This document shows, in pieces, positions 24,405 to 35,600 of a stretch of 64,000 nucleotides of DNA (the stretch's first letter is position 1; every line of letters begins with the position of its first letter). The translations under genes and the position numbers were made by a program. The notes beneath the pieces are model-generated. The model worked only from the letters and a program-made list of their open reading frames with translations. It made no database searches and had not been told where the DNA came from. This DNA is from Stictocephala bisonia (Eukaryota > Arthropoda > Insecta > Hemiptera > Membracidae): the NCBI GenBank assembly GCA_035578905.1, contig JAQJVL010000004.1, positions 525,501 to 589,500 of the forward strand, written 5' to 3'.

Positions 24405-24636
24405 GGCGAGCCGGCGGCCGAGTGGTCTAAGGCGTCAGGACTTTGAACTTGGGTTAGAGAGAGCGCTGGTTCGAATCCGGCCTAAACCGGAAGATTTATC
24501 AGTAATATTCACCTTCTACTGTACTGGTTCGCCCCCTTACTCTGTCTGATTAAGTTCCTCGCACAGATTAATAGTCTATGAGGAATGGGCAGAGTAAGGT
24601 TAAGAAGGAGGATCGACCTCTCCTTTAAAAAAAATT
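24405..24636 (+). mobile_element. tRNA-Leu-derived SINE
   Basis: The head resembles tRNA-Leu. A box ggccgagtggtctaaggc is at 24416-24433 and B box ggttcgaatcc is at 24468-24478, which together form an internal RNA polymerase III promoter. The anticodon arm and variable arm are degraded, so it is not a functional tRNA. A roughly 150-bp body follows, with small inverted repeats (cttactctgtc facing ggcagagtaag; gaggatcgacctctcc), and it ends in an A-run near 24627-24636. This is the standard SINE layout. No clear target duplication is visible. Confidence 0.83.
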
Positions 24637-24978
24637 AAGCATATAACTTTGTACACGTGAATAAGGTTTATTACAGGTTAAGGTTGAAAATGATTTAGTT
24701 TCATTCAATAAAACGACAATGCTAGAAGAAAATCGTAAATATTAAATCATTATTCGTAGAGCAATGGATTTTCAATCCTTACTAAACTGATTTAAAGTGA
24801 ATTGTCGACGAATCCTAGATCTTTGGGAAAGTACAGTTGCGTACTGGAACACGTATTTACACTTGATACACGTTCCAACTTGCAAGTGGAATAGTTGTAA
24901 ACACGTCAAGGTTTGAATGATTTAGAGGTTATTTATTATATGTATAGTATAAATATATACATACGAAATACATTAAAC
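24637..24978. other. No gene recognised; runs into the assembly gap
   Basis: AT-rich spacer with nothing identifiable. Confidence 0.6.
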
Positions 24979-25078
24979 NNNNNNNNNNNNNNNNNNNNNN
25001 NNNNNNNNNNNNNNNNNNNNNNNNNNNNNNNNNNNNNNNNNNNNNNNNNNNNNNNNNNNNNNNNNNNNNNNNNNNNNN
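24979..25078. other. Assembly gap of exactly 100 N
   Basis: One hundred undetermined bases, the conventional placeholder for a gap of unknown size. The right edge coincides with the start of an inverted-repeat arm (25079), a plausible cause of the assembly break. Confidence 1.
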
Positions 25079-26118
25079 TCGCTGTAGCGAGAATGACAGT
25101 AATAAAATTATTTCTTGTGTATGGATGACAGTTTTATTTATTGTGATTAGTTAGGTATAAGGCCCGTTTAATAGTTCAAAAATGTTAATAAAAAATTAAT
25201 TTTGTTGTAAACCCTTGCAAACTCGGAAACGACAAACGCTATACAAAATTTCTTTGAGCAAACATTAATTGTGTTATTTAAGTATTAGTAAAATAATACT
25301 GCGGCACTAATAAAACTTGCAGAAAAATAATGAAGAGTTGATGAAGCAAACTCATAATTCTTTTACATCGAAGCTGAGTCGGACGCATGAGGTATACTCT
25401 GCTCAAGGGAAAGTGTACAACGAATATTCATCCCAAACGTTTCGACGATATTTCCAGATAAGAAATTTTTCTCCAGTAAGAAATAAGGTGAGTTAGTTGA
25501 ATATGAGGTGTGTCTGTGATCAGTTCTTAATCGATTTAACAGTGCTTGGTATAGTTTAATCACCAGTTTATTTTTATTACAGTTATTTAGTTTTATAGCT
25601 ATTACAAGTTTTTTGTATTTAGATGTGACAATGTTATAGGGTATAGTGTATATATAATATCAGTGTTTAGTGCTATTTTAATATTTAGGACCTTTAAATT
25701 CTTATTATTATTTTATTCTATTAGTAATTGACAAGAAGGCCTTGGCCTTTAGTTTGCAATGGAAGAGGCCAGAGCTGAGCCAGTGACTGTACAACGCGCG
25801 TGTGGTATCACCGCCGCCTTGTTGACAATCTAGATTTGAAAATAAGTAAAACTTTCTTCGTAGTTCAAGAATAATTTATTTAATACGAGAGTACGATTTT
25901 AGTGTCACTTAAATAAAACAATTAATTTAGGTTTAAAGAAATGTTGTCTAGCGTTTGTCGTTACCCAGTTTGCAAGGGTTGACTAAAAAATTAATTTATC
26001 ATTAACATTTTTGAATTATTTAATGAGTCTTATACCAAACTAATCACAATGAACAAAACTGTCATCTATTCACAAGAAATAATTGTGTTATTATTATTTT
26101 GGCTATAGTGACGGGTTA
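25079..26118. mobile_element. Inverted-repeat element with arms of about 180-235 bp, left end at the gap
   Basis: Left arm 25079-25315 and right arm about 25880-26118 are inverted copies. Shared runs include aacccttgcaaactcggaaa/ttacccagtttgcaagggtt, gacaaacgctatacaaa/ttgtctagcgtttgtc, ggtataaggc/cttatacc, and atggatgacagttttattta/gaacaaaactgtcatctatt. The outer ends read tcgctgtagcgagaatgac and, inverted, ctatagtgac. The interior of about 560 bp has no recognisable gene. The left terminus may continue into the gap. Probably a foldback or MITE-type DNA element. Confidence 0.75.
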
Positions 26119-26269
26119 AAGACGACTCACGCGTAATTTCACTCATAAAAACGTGTTCTTAAACACATGTATCACAATAAAAAGCAACTTAGTTCAAGCA
26201 AAATCTCCATCATAATTTTTTCTTAAAGAATATAACAGGATGGACACTAAAAATTAGTTTGAAAATTAT

Positions 26270-26395
26270 TGCTCAGTTCTTTAAAATTTGTCTGGTCGTC
26301 CAGTTATGACATCATCTTCAACGCTACCAGTCTCTTTAAATCGAGCAACGGTTTTAACTAATCTTGACTTGGAGATAGAATTTCTTTCATGAAAG
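26270..26395 (-). pseudogene. Transposase helix-turn-helix remnant
   Basis: The minus strand reads ERNSISKSRLVKTVARFKET followed by GSVEDDVITGRPDKF, then a stop. The TVxRFxETGSVxDxxxxGRP pattern is the helix-turn-helix segment common to Tc1/mariner-like transposases and related invertebrate transposon proteins. Only about 35 residues survive, so this is a relic. The exact family cannot be fixed from this length. Confidence 0.55.
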
Positions 26396-26535
26396 GATCG
26401 TTGAATAAATGTGCATCATATGATCGTACATTATCTCCCCATCCCACGTCATTAGAATAGTTATTCTTTCACGTTCCCTATGTTAAATAACGGTAAAAAA
26501 TCATGTTGTAAAACTTGAAACTGAATTAAAAACGT

Positions 26536-28952
26536 CTTCCATAAGAATAACCACGACCAAGGAAGCTTCAGTGTAACTACTAACAAAATAACCACGACCA
26601 AGGAAGCTTCAGTGTAACTACTAACAAAATAACCACGACCAAGGAAGCTGCAGTGTAACTACTCACAAAATAACCACGACCAAGGAAGCTGCAGTGTAAC
26701 TACTCACAAAATAACCACGACCAAGGAAGCTGCAGTGGAACTACTACTCACAAAATAACCACGACCAAGGAAGCTGCAGTGGAACTACTACTCACAAAAT
26801 AACCACGACCAAGGAAGCTGCAGTGGAACTACTACTCACAAAATAACCACGACCAAGGAAGCTTCAGTGTAACTACTCACAAAATAACCACGACCAAGGA
26901 AGCTGCAGTGTAACTACTCACAAAATAACCACGACCAAGGAAGCTGCAGTGGAACTACTACTCACAAAATAACCACGACCAAGGAAGCTGCAGTGGAACT
27001 ACTACTCACAAAATAACCACGACCAAGGAAGCTTCAGTGTAACTACTAACAAAATAACCACGACCAAGGAAGCTTCAGTGTAACTACTCACAAAATAACC
27101 ATGACCAAGGAAGCTTCAGTGTAACTACTAACAAAATAACCACGACCAAGGAAGCTTCAGTGTAACTACTCACAAAATAACCACGACCAAGGAAGCTGCA
27201 GTGTAACTACTCACAAAATAACCACGACCAAGGAAGCTTCAGTGTAACTACTCACAAAATAACCACGACCAAGGAAGCTTCAGTATAACTACTCACAAAA
27301 TAACCACGACCAAGGAAGCTTCAGTGTAACTACTAACAAAACAACCACGACCAAGGAAGCTTCAGTGTAACTACTCACAAAATAACCACGACCAAGGAAG
27401 CTTCAGTGTAACTACTAACAAAATAACCACGACCAAGGAAGCTTCAGTGTAACTACTCACAAAATAACCACGACCAAGGGAGCTTCAGTGTAACTACTCA
27501 CAAAATAACCACGACCAAGGAAGCTTCAGTGTAACTACTAACAAAATAACCACGACCAAGGAAGCTTCCGTGGAACTACTCATAAAATAACCACGGCCAA
27601 GGAAGCTTCAGTGTAATTACTCACAAAATAACCACGGCCAAGGAAGCTCCAGTGTAACTACTCACAAAATAACCACGGCCGAGGAAGCTTCAGTGTAACT
27701 ACTCACAAAATAACCACGGCCGAGGAAGCTTCAGTGTAACTACTCACAAAATAACCACGACCAAGGAAGCTTCAGTGTAACTACTCACAAAATAACCACG
27801 ACCAAGGAAGCTTCAGTGTAACTACTCACAAAATAGCCACGACCAAGGAAGCTTCAGTGTAACTACTCACAAAATAACCACGGCCAAGGAAGCTTCAGTG
27901 TAACTACTCACAAAATAACCACGACCAAGGAAGCTTCAGTGTAACTACTCACAAAATAACCACGACCAAGGAAGCTTCAGTGTAACTACTCACAAAATAA
28001 CCACAACCAAGGAAGCTTCAGTGTAACTACTCACAAAATAACAACGACCAAGGAAGCTTCAGTGTAACTACTAACAAAATAACCACGACCAAGGAAGCTT
28101 CAGTGTAACTACTCACAAAATAACCACGGCCAAGGAAGCTTCAGTGTAACTACTCACAAAATAACCACGGCCAAGGAAGGTTCACTGTAACTACTCACAA
28201 AATAACCACGGCCAAGGAAGGTTCACTGTAACTACTCACAAAATAACCACGACCAAGGAAGCTTCAGTGTAACTACTAACAAAATAACCACGACCAAGGA
28301 AGCTTCAGTGTAACTACTCACAAAATAACCATGACCCAGGGAGTTTCAGTGTAACTACTCACAAAATAACCACGACCAAGGAAGCTTCAGTGTAACTACT
28401 CACAAAATAACCACGACCAAGGAAGCTTCAGTGTAACTACTCACAAAATAACTACGACCAAGGAAGCTTCAGTGTAACTACTCACAAAATAACCACGACA
28501 AAGGAAGCTTCAGTGTAACTACTCACAAAATAACCACAACCAAGGAAGCTTCAGTGTAACTACTCACAAAATAACCACGACCAAGGAAGCTTCAGTGTAA
28601 CTACTTACAAAATAACCACAACCAAGGAAGGTTCACTGTAACTACTCACAAAATAACCACGACCAAGGAAGCTTCAGTGTAACTACTCACAAAATAACCA
28701 CGACCAAGGAAGCTTCAGTGTAACTACTCACAAAATAACCACAACCAAGGAAGCTTCAGTGTAACTACTCACAAAATAACCACAACCAAGGAAGCTTCAG
28801 TGTAACTACTCACAAAATAACCACAACCAAGGAAGGTTCACTGTAACTACTCACAAAATAACCACGACCAAGGAAGCTTCAGTGTAACTACTCACAAAAT
28901 AACCACAACCAAGGAAGGTTCACTGTAACTACTCACAAAATCACCACGACCA
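26536..28952. repeat. 41-bp tandem array, about 59 copies
   Basis: The unit is ccacgaccaaggaagcttca followed by gtgtaactactcacaaaataa. The spacing is exactly 41 bp over most of the array, with 44-bp units carrying an extra act in the left part (26730-27010). Variant bases (cgacc/cggcc/caacc, gcttcagt/gttcactg) cluster in blocks. Most copies contain a HindIII site. There are stops in all frames and no coding role. Confidence 0.97.
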
Positions 28953-29619
28953 AATATATAGTGGATTTTAATATAGTGTAACTACTTATAAAATAAATAT
29001 TACAAGTCCAATTCGTGGAAAACCCAAATTTCTCATTTTAAATTTCTAACAGTGGTCGTATTTTTGATATTGTTACTGATTAATTCTTTTTATTTGAGCT
29101 AACTCATTGTCACACAACGGCAGCATGACATTTTGAACACTTACTTTGATTTTAGGTTACAGTGTTTTACCCTGTAACATTTAATGTTTAGAGGTTTGAA
29201 TAGTTTTAAAATTCACAAACAGCAATAACTGTTGATTACATAAACCTTTTGAAAGCCGGATTGTGGCATTGCCTTAAGTAAATTAAGACCTTTTAATTGA
29301 TGTACAACTTGACTTAGGCTCTCTTTGAAGTCTTCTTCTGATTCCTAGTGGGCCGTGCCCCAAAGGCGTGATTCGGTCGATAGTTGGACAGGTGCGTAGG
29401 TCACTGCCACCAGTATGAACTTTGGTTTTCATCTCTGTTTGGTTTAAAAATTAAAAAAAAAGAGTTCTAGACTTAATTTTCGCCCTTTAGAGTAATTAAT
29501 TTTGTAGCAAGTTAAATATATATTATTAACACCAACTCAGTAAAAATATGAAATACTTAATATACAGTTAGAGTTAGAGCACTGAAATTAAATTTTGTGA
29601 CCTAACGATTAAAATAACG
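28953..29619. other. No gene recognised
   Basis: AT-rich spacer. A GC-richer patch at 29340-29420 (ctagtgggccgtgccccaaa..) is unidentified. Confidence 0.55.
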
Positions 29620-30369
29620 GCTACCCTCACCTTGGGTTCCCTCCTTACTCTTAACTATACTTTTTCACTCACTCATACATTCTTACAGAGACTTATCAAT
29701 GCATCCATTCACTTGTCTAGTGTTAAATGGCTCACTGGTCCACTTTTCACACTGACTCACCCACCTACTCTTCACATATGCTTGACATCCCACATCATGC
29801 TTTCACATAGGCTTGGTGACTGACTCGCTCTACCTTCATCTAGTGTTGGTAGCCCACTCGCCAACTCTCACGCGTACTTAATGACCACCTCACGCAGGCC
29901 CAGTCAAGCACCCACCCTATGTTTACTTAAGCTTGTCACTCACCCACTCGTACTTTCACACAAGCAGATAACAATTGATATAACCGTTACCATTCATGAG
30001 GCTTTACGAACCACTTTTTATGCAAAAAAACTTCGTGATTGAGTTCTTTACACAGGTTTATGACACCCCCACCCACCAATCCCTCGATCTTCTACCAGGC
30101 TTAGCGATCTATTCCACCACCCCTCTAACCTAAGTTTTAGCGACTATTCAACCATTCCACACATGACATTTGGAAATTCCACATTCCACTCTTCACCACC
30201 TCTCACGCATGGTCTTGGCGACCTACCCAACTACCCTCTTACTTGTGGGGGTGTACACACACTCACACAAACAGTTGGGAAACTTGTCCAACCACCACTC
30301 ACTCATGGTCTTGTCGACCTACCCAACTACCCCTCATACTTGAGGCCTCGCGATCGTCCCAAACCCCTC

Positions 30370-30371
<2 letters not shown>
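29620..30371. repeat. Degenerate C-rich minisatellite-like region
   Basis: Repeated cactcac/ctacccaac and ggcttggcgac-type words recur every 45-100 bases. For example, catggtcttggcgacctacc near 30209 is nearly repeated as catggtcttgtcgacctacc near 30304. Units are too diverged to give one period. It leads directly into the CA microsatellite. Confidence 0.6.
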
Positions 30372-30456
<85 letters not shown>

Positions 30457-30633
30457 ACGCACACGCACACGCACACGCACACGCACACGCACACGCACAC
30501 GCACACGCACACGCACACGCACACGCACACGCACACGCGCACGCGCATGCGCACGCGCACACCCACACGCACGCACGCACGCACGCACACGCGCGCACGC
30601 ACACCCACACGCACGCACGCACGCACGCACGCA

Positions 30634-30708
<75 letters not shown>
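30372..30708. repeat. Compound CA / CACACG / CACG microsatellite, about 337 bp
   Basis: A long (CA)n tract is followed by a regular (CACACG)-type block at about 30446-30535. Next is an irregular CG-rich block containing two cacccacacgcacgcacg-like words (30558-30637), and then a second pure (CA)n tract ends at 30708. Alternating purine-pyrimidine is nearly unbroken. All frames are open on both strands, with no biological coding meaning. Confidence 0.98.
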
Positions 30709-30711
<3 letters not shown>

Positions 30712-31699
30712 GCTTAGCAACGGACTCAACCTCCTTTCCCTATTACAAGATGTGTAATAGGCTTCTATTGGACGAAATGTGTTAATATAAAACCACCCAC
30801 ACCTTGAAAATTATCATTTAGAGTATTAAATTAATACATGCCTTCAAACTAAATCTTATATTTTCTTTTAAGTTCTACTGTTTCATTTTATAATTTTTAA
30901 AATAATACAATGCAATAAACATAATCGGTTCGTTTACAATGTAGCATCTCATTAAGGTAATTAAGTTACTGTTTACAGATTTGGTACTGTCTTGATTTTG
31001 CCGTAAACGTATTGTGTGCTGCGTATGTATTGTACAGCAAAGGTTTTAGATAAGCTTATTGTGCTTACATTGTGCCAACATCATGTAAAGCTTCCCGTGA
31101 ACAAGCCGTCGATGGTCGGTACACTAATAATGCCAACAATGTGGACAAAGGATGGTCATATTGTGTTCCAGCTTTCCCAAGGTGGATTCTCATGTTATTG
31201 TTGTTTTTGTTTAGTAATCAATAAACAGTTTTATTTATATTTTTTATTGTAATTCATATTTCAGTTACATTTTATTGCAATCAATATAAGATTTTTTCGA
31301 AAACAAACTATTAATTACGTGTTAAGAAAATAATGTCAGATTGTTTTTATAATCATATTCTAATAACAATTAAATGAAACTTTACAATTAAATGAAACTG
31401 AAGCTTAACACAATATATCAACTTTAACTGAATTGCTCTGGTATGAGAAAGGTACACAAGGTTGATCAAAATCTATCACAAGTTATTGGAACTACATGTT
31501 TTGATTTATTGTACAATATATGAATGAACAACAACACCATTAATAAGACCTTGAACATCCCATTGTATAAGACGTTTCACGCACAATAAAGCCTGATCTA
31601 AACCTCGAAAACTTCTCAAGTACTGAGTTGGTGTGAACAGATGTAACGATGGTATGTCTTAACGGCAATAGACACAATATTATTCACAATTTATCGTTA
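30709..31699. other. No gene recognised
   Basis: AT-rich. A 78-codon open frame at 31016-31252 has no recognisable domain or supporting signal. Confidence 0.55.
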
Positions 31700-32020
31700 A
31701 GACGTCGATCGTAGAGAGATTTAAGCGAATATGAGTGGCGAATGTGTGTGATGAGTGTAGATGAACGAGTGTAGTACAAACTAAGGTCGACTGCTTTTTA
31801 GGAAGTCTTTATTCGTTAACAGCCCCATAGCCAGCAACTAAGGGGCCTTCAGCTTTACGTAGAATCCGAACCACGTATTATAAGTATGATGGCAGATACT
31901 ATTTTCTATCCTAAACAACATCAGGACCCTGAATATGACCCAACATGGACACTCCAAACTTCTCTACTAGTTTCCACGTCTATGGTAACCATTGAGTGGA
32001 CATTTAACTGTGTAGAAGCT
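31700..32020 (+). repeat. Dispersed repeat family R1, copy C (3'-shortened)
   Basis: Starts gacgtcgatcgtagagag and continues gcgaatatgagtggcgaatg, gatgaacgagtgtagta, ggtcgactgc, agccagcaactaaggggcct, cagctttacgtagaatccga, acatggacactccaaacttc, and ggtaaccattgagtggac, where similarity ends near 32010. The last ~80 bases found in copies A and B are missing. Confidence 0.78.
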
Positions 32021-33004
32021 ATTTAAGCAATGGATCACATAGTTACAGATCACTCTTTCTAGGAGGGTTTAGCTCATTAATATTCGGTGTTAGGACGGCT
32101 AAAGGATGTTGTATGCGTTGGTTTCAATTTGTGACTAGAGGCTTCTTTTTTATTATAAATTTTACATTAAAAAATTACGTTTATCACTTACAAACGTAGA
32201 TAGGGTGGCTGACATATTCACCGTATGCTAATTGTCAGTATTTTATCGAAAATGGGATAGGCAGTGAGTAAATGTAATGAGCATGTATAGTCTTCTGTGT
32301 AACTAAGGTCGATTTACTGTAAAAAAAAGGATCATTTAAGGCGAAATAGCCTTGGAACGTAAATTATGAGCCAAGAAAAATATTAGTCTTAATAAATAAT
32401 AACAATTATGCAATATTTAAAAGATAATGTATTAACATATCATGTATCAACAAACTAATGCACACATGTTAGTAAGAGCTTGAATAAAATAATTAATGTT
32501 TTTTTGAGGAAAATATTTTTCTACTCCATGATTAAAGTTATAATGCGTCGTAGTTACTATGGCCCTGAAGGGGTTAGCTGCCATAAACTGAGTGACTTTG
32601 TAACAATGTAGTACGTATTTCGTCCAAATATACAGTACATCAGTCCAATGTGCTTGATCTTAAGGCAACGTTAGTTCCCTGACTTTCCCAGGGTTCACTT
32701 GGTAATGTGTCAGTTATATGCACGGTTCTAGTGGCTAAACTGTTTATCTCGTGCATTTTGGATTGGATAGAGGTTTACTTTTAATTTAACTATTTTATAC
32801 TACTATTACATTTTATTTATTGTTCGAACTAGTATTCTAAGCACGTTTTCGTCTGTTCAACATATAGGAATTTTTTTTTTTTTTAATAAATTGACTGTTT
32901 TCAACACATCAAAAATGGAATGGAACTTAATCAAATAAATAGTTATATCTCCAACCATGTTATTATAAGTGTTACGAATAATGTAGACGATAGGACCTTA
33001 ATCG
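32021..33004. other. No gene recognised
   Basis: AT-rich spacer between two R1 copies of opposite orientation. I see nothing coding. Confidence 0.55.
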
Positions 33005-33330
33005 TTTCTTATAGTACCATCACGGCGTCCGTTTGATGGTTTCCATCGACGTAGACACTGTAGAGAAGTTTGAGGTGTCCATGTTGGGTGGTAGTCAGGG
33101 TCCGGATGTCTTGTAAGGAGAGAACTGACCACAGGCTTTCAGTTAGCTGAAAATCAAACCAATACTACTTGGTACGGATTCCACGCAAGTCTCTAAGTTG
33201 CCCTCGCTATTGGACTATTAATAAATAGTTCGTTCTGAGGAACAGTCGACCTTAATTACTAGCAATGACTCACAGCCATTCGCCTCTCATAGGACTATTT
33301 GCCTTTGTCTCTATGATCGGCGTCTAGGTA
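33005..33330 (-). repeat. Dispersed repeat family R1, copy D (inverted)
   Basis: On the minus strand, from 33328, it reads gacgccgatcatagagac, then aggcgaatggctgtgag, tcgactgttcctcagaac, gcaacttagagacttgcgtg, gattttcagctaactgaaag, and accacccaacatggacacct. It ends near the gtctacgtcgatggaaacc block. It forms a large inverted pair with copy C about 1 kb away. Confidence 0.78.
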
Positions 33331-33823
33331 AAAAAATAGTTAATGCCATTATTTTTATGACATAATTTCCTAGGCTAACATTTTCTTGAGTGTTTACCAT
33401 TAATTTATTGTATATTTAAATTACTGTACATTCTCAAATCACGTACTTCCTTTAAGAAGTGTATTCTGGATTTGTTGGTGTTGGTTTGTTCACTATGGTA
33501 AATTTTTTGAGATTTCTAATTCAAGTCTTCTTAAAAAAAAACTCAACGTTCTGTCAAGTATAAATCTATTTGTATTTAATTTTTTAAGGGTTTTCTTCAA
33601 AAAATAATTTTGATTTCTAAGTCATAACGGAGCTAGAGTTCTGAAATTCCCATAGGTTTTTCCTCTACACGGCTTCAAAGTTGCAATTTTATTCTTATGG
33701 AGGTTAATTTTAATTGACTACCTGTGGTGGCATAAACAAATGTTAATTGGTCCAAACAATTTTTTAGGTTAAACATAGAGAGCAGCACGGTAAAATATTA
33801 TGAGAGGGAGTAAAATATTAAGC
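33331..33823. other. No gene recognised
   Basis: AT-rich spacer. Nothing identifiable. Confidence 0.6.
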
Positions 33824-34128
33824 TCAGTTAATTATAAAAGAGGGAATACATGTATGTCCGTGTGTATGTTATCATCAGCCGTTAAATAAAATGAAAAATA
33901 TTGAAATATGCTTAGTAATAACATTGGTTGTTTATAATTAATTATTATACTATAAATAGAGTGCAAATCAAGTGCAGTGAGTGGGCTACTGTAAATGAAT
34001 TTAAATAATGTGATTTTACTTAAAACAGTTTAATTACTAAGCTTTGAAGTTAAAAGTTACATGCCGAGACGTCACGAGTGCAGCGAGTGACGGGGTTGGC
34101 ACGCGAAGCGTGCAGGGGCGTCCCCTAG
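33824..34128 (+). mobile_element. Helitron/Helentron-like non-autonomous element, copy 2 (both ends visible)
   Basis: The 5' end TCAGTTAATTATAAAAGAGG (33824-33843), followed by gtatgtccgtgtgtatg, matches the TC..ataaagaggg..tgtatg style of Helentron-type 5' termini as I recall them. The 3' end has the hairpins gcacgc-gaa-gcgtgc and aggggcgtcccct and stops at CTAG (34125-34128), followed by T. At 305 bp it is non-autonomous. It shares the terminal block and interior with copies 1 and 3. Between copies 1 and 2 the changes fall mostly in hairpin loops (gta/gaa, tgt/cgt), and the stems are kept. Confidence 0.75.
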
Positions 34129-35025
34129 TTATATTATTAATATATTAAGCTAGTCAAAAATTGTACTAATAAATAGATTTCAATAAAATTGGACTATATT
34201 GGCTTTGGAAAAATCATTAATTTTAATGTTAAATTATAAAGATATTTAGCTATAGAAAAAAGAGAGTTACATGCACTCTTGAGGTAATAAGTTACACAAT
34301 GCAACTCAATGATTTGTCCCGAAAACATGATGTTTTACTTAAATAAAACATGGCAATCACAAGGGAAAAGTTTTTCAGAATAATATCCTTATTAGATGAA
34401 AGACAAGAATGTTGTATTGATGAAAACTATTTAAATCTGTGTCAGGTTTGATTCACAATAATTGTATAATATTGATGCAAAATACTTTTAATACAGGACA
34501 AATGTTTATTTATTTCTGTATTCCTGTATTTGTGAAGAATGCTAAAAAAATATATGCAAATTCTAAATAAGTTGGTTTCAACTTGGAAGGTAACTCTTTG
34601 GAAAGTTATAATCAACTATATTAGCTTTATTTTACAATGTATATCTGTATTAATAATGATTTGTCCTTACATTAAAAAATTTTATCTACAAAAAAATACT
34701 GAGCCAAATTATCCCTAAGTTTATGTGCTCCAAAATGAGGTTTTAGAGATAAATTCTTTCAAATATTGTTACACTTTGTTACAAATTGTAATAAATTTCA
34801 TAAAAATAGAAATATGATTGAAATATGTATTACTAAAAACTAAAGCTTCCGGTAATTACTGCGTTGTATACCTCCGAAAAAAGGTGTTATATACACTATT
34901 TTCATTATATACCACTGATTATGCTAAAAAAAATATAAATTAAACTAGACGATAACTCTCAGAATAAAGTGTCAACCGGAGTACCCCACTAGTAAGGGTT
35001 GGACATCAACGCAACATTAATGTTA
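34129..35025. other. No gene recognised
   Basis: AT-rich sequence with no open frame of note. Confidence 0.6.
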
Positions 35026-35600
35026 CTTTTAAATCGATGTTAATAAGACAAACAATTCAATAAACAAGAATTTATTTGTGGTAGGTAAAGAGTTGCTAAT
35101 CCTTTAATTTTAAAAATTAAGTATCGTTGTTTTTTGTACAGGTGTGGAGGTCTTAATATTTTTTTTTCTTCATGCGGCCCCCATAATTGAGCCCTTGGTC
35201 TGTTGGGGTCGCAGTTGTTTTTCACAGGTTTCAGTATGTGTGTTATCTTTTGTTTGTTTTGGTTTTTGAATATATCTGCTTGAATACAAATAAATCTTAT
35301 GTTTAATAATTTAGCCTATATCTGGTTGTATTTAAACTGTATTATATATTATTGTACTATAACCAAAAATGTATTATATAATTTGGAAAACTTTATTTAG
35401 ACGCTTAATTTATAATTGTGTTCCTTCAGTAATTTAAGTTTTTTTATTTTTCATAAAATGTACCTTTTTATTGTGATTAATATTTTAGCCTGTGAAACTA
35501 AACTATATATGTGAAAACAATAAATCCATATTTATTATTATTATTAAATCGATGTTAATAAAACAAACAATTCAATAAATAGGAGTTTATTTGTGAGGCC
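35026..35600. repeat. About 55-bp direct repeats flanking a ~455-bp segment
   Basis: The block aaatcgatgttaataagaca plus aacaattcaataa..tttatttgtg at about 35031-35083 recurs at about 35546-35598 with a few substitutions. The intervening segment ends in (att)n just before the second copy (35535-35546). That layout resembles a retroposon 3' tail followed by an unusually long target duplication, or alternatively a short duplicated LTR-like pair. No gene is recognisable between them; a 61-codon minus-strand frame (35040-35225) matches nothing I know. Confidence 0.55.

Noticed and set aside
26536..28952. Possible CRISPR-like array because of regular 41-bp units
   Set aside because: The whole unit repeats without unique spacers, and the context is an animal genome. 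It is an ordinary minisatellite.
30163..30785. Histidine/threonine and cysteine/valine repeat frames
   Set aside because: They are translations of a CA/CACG microsatellite.
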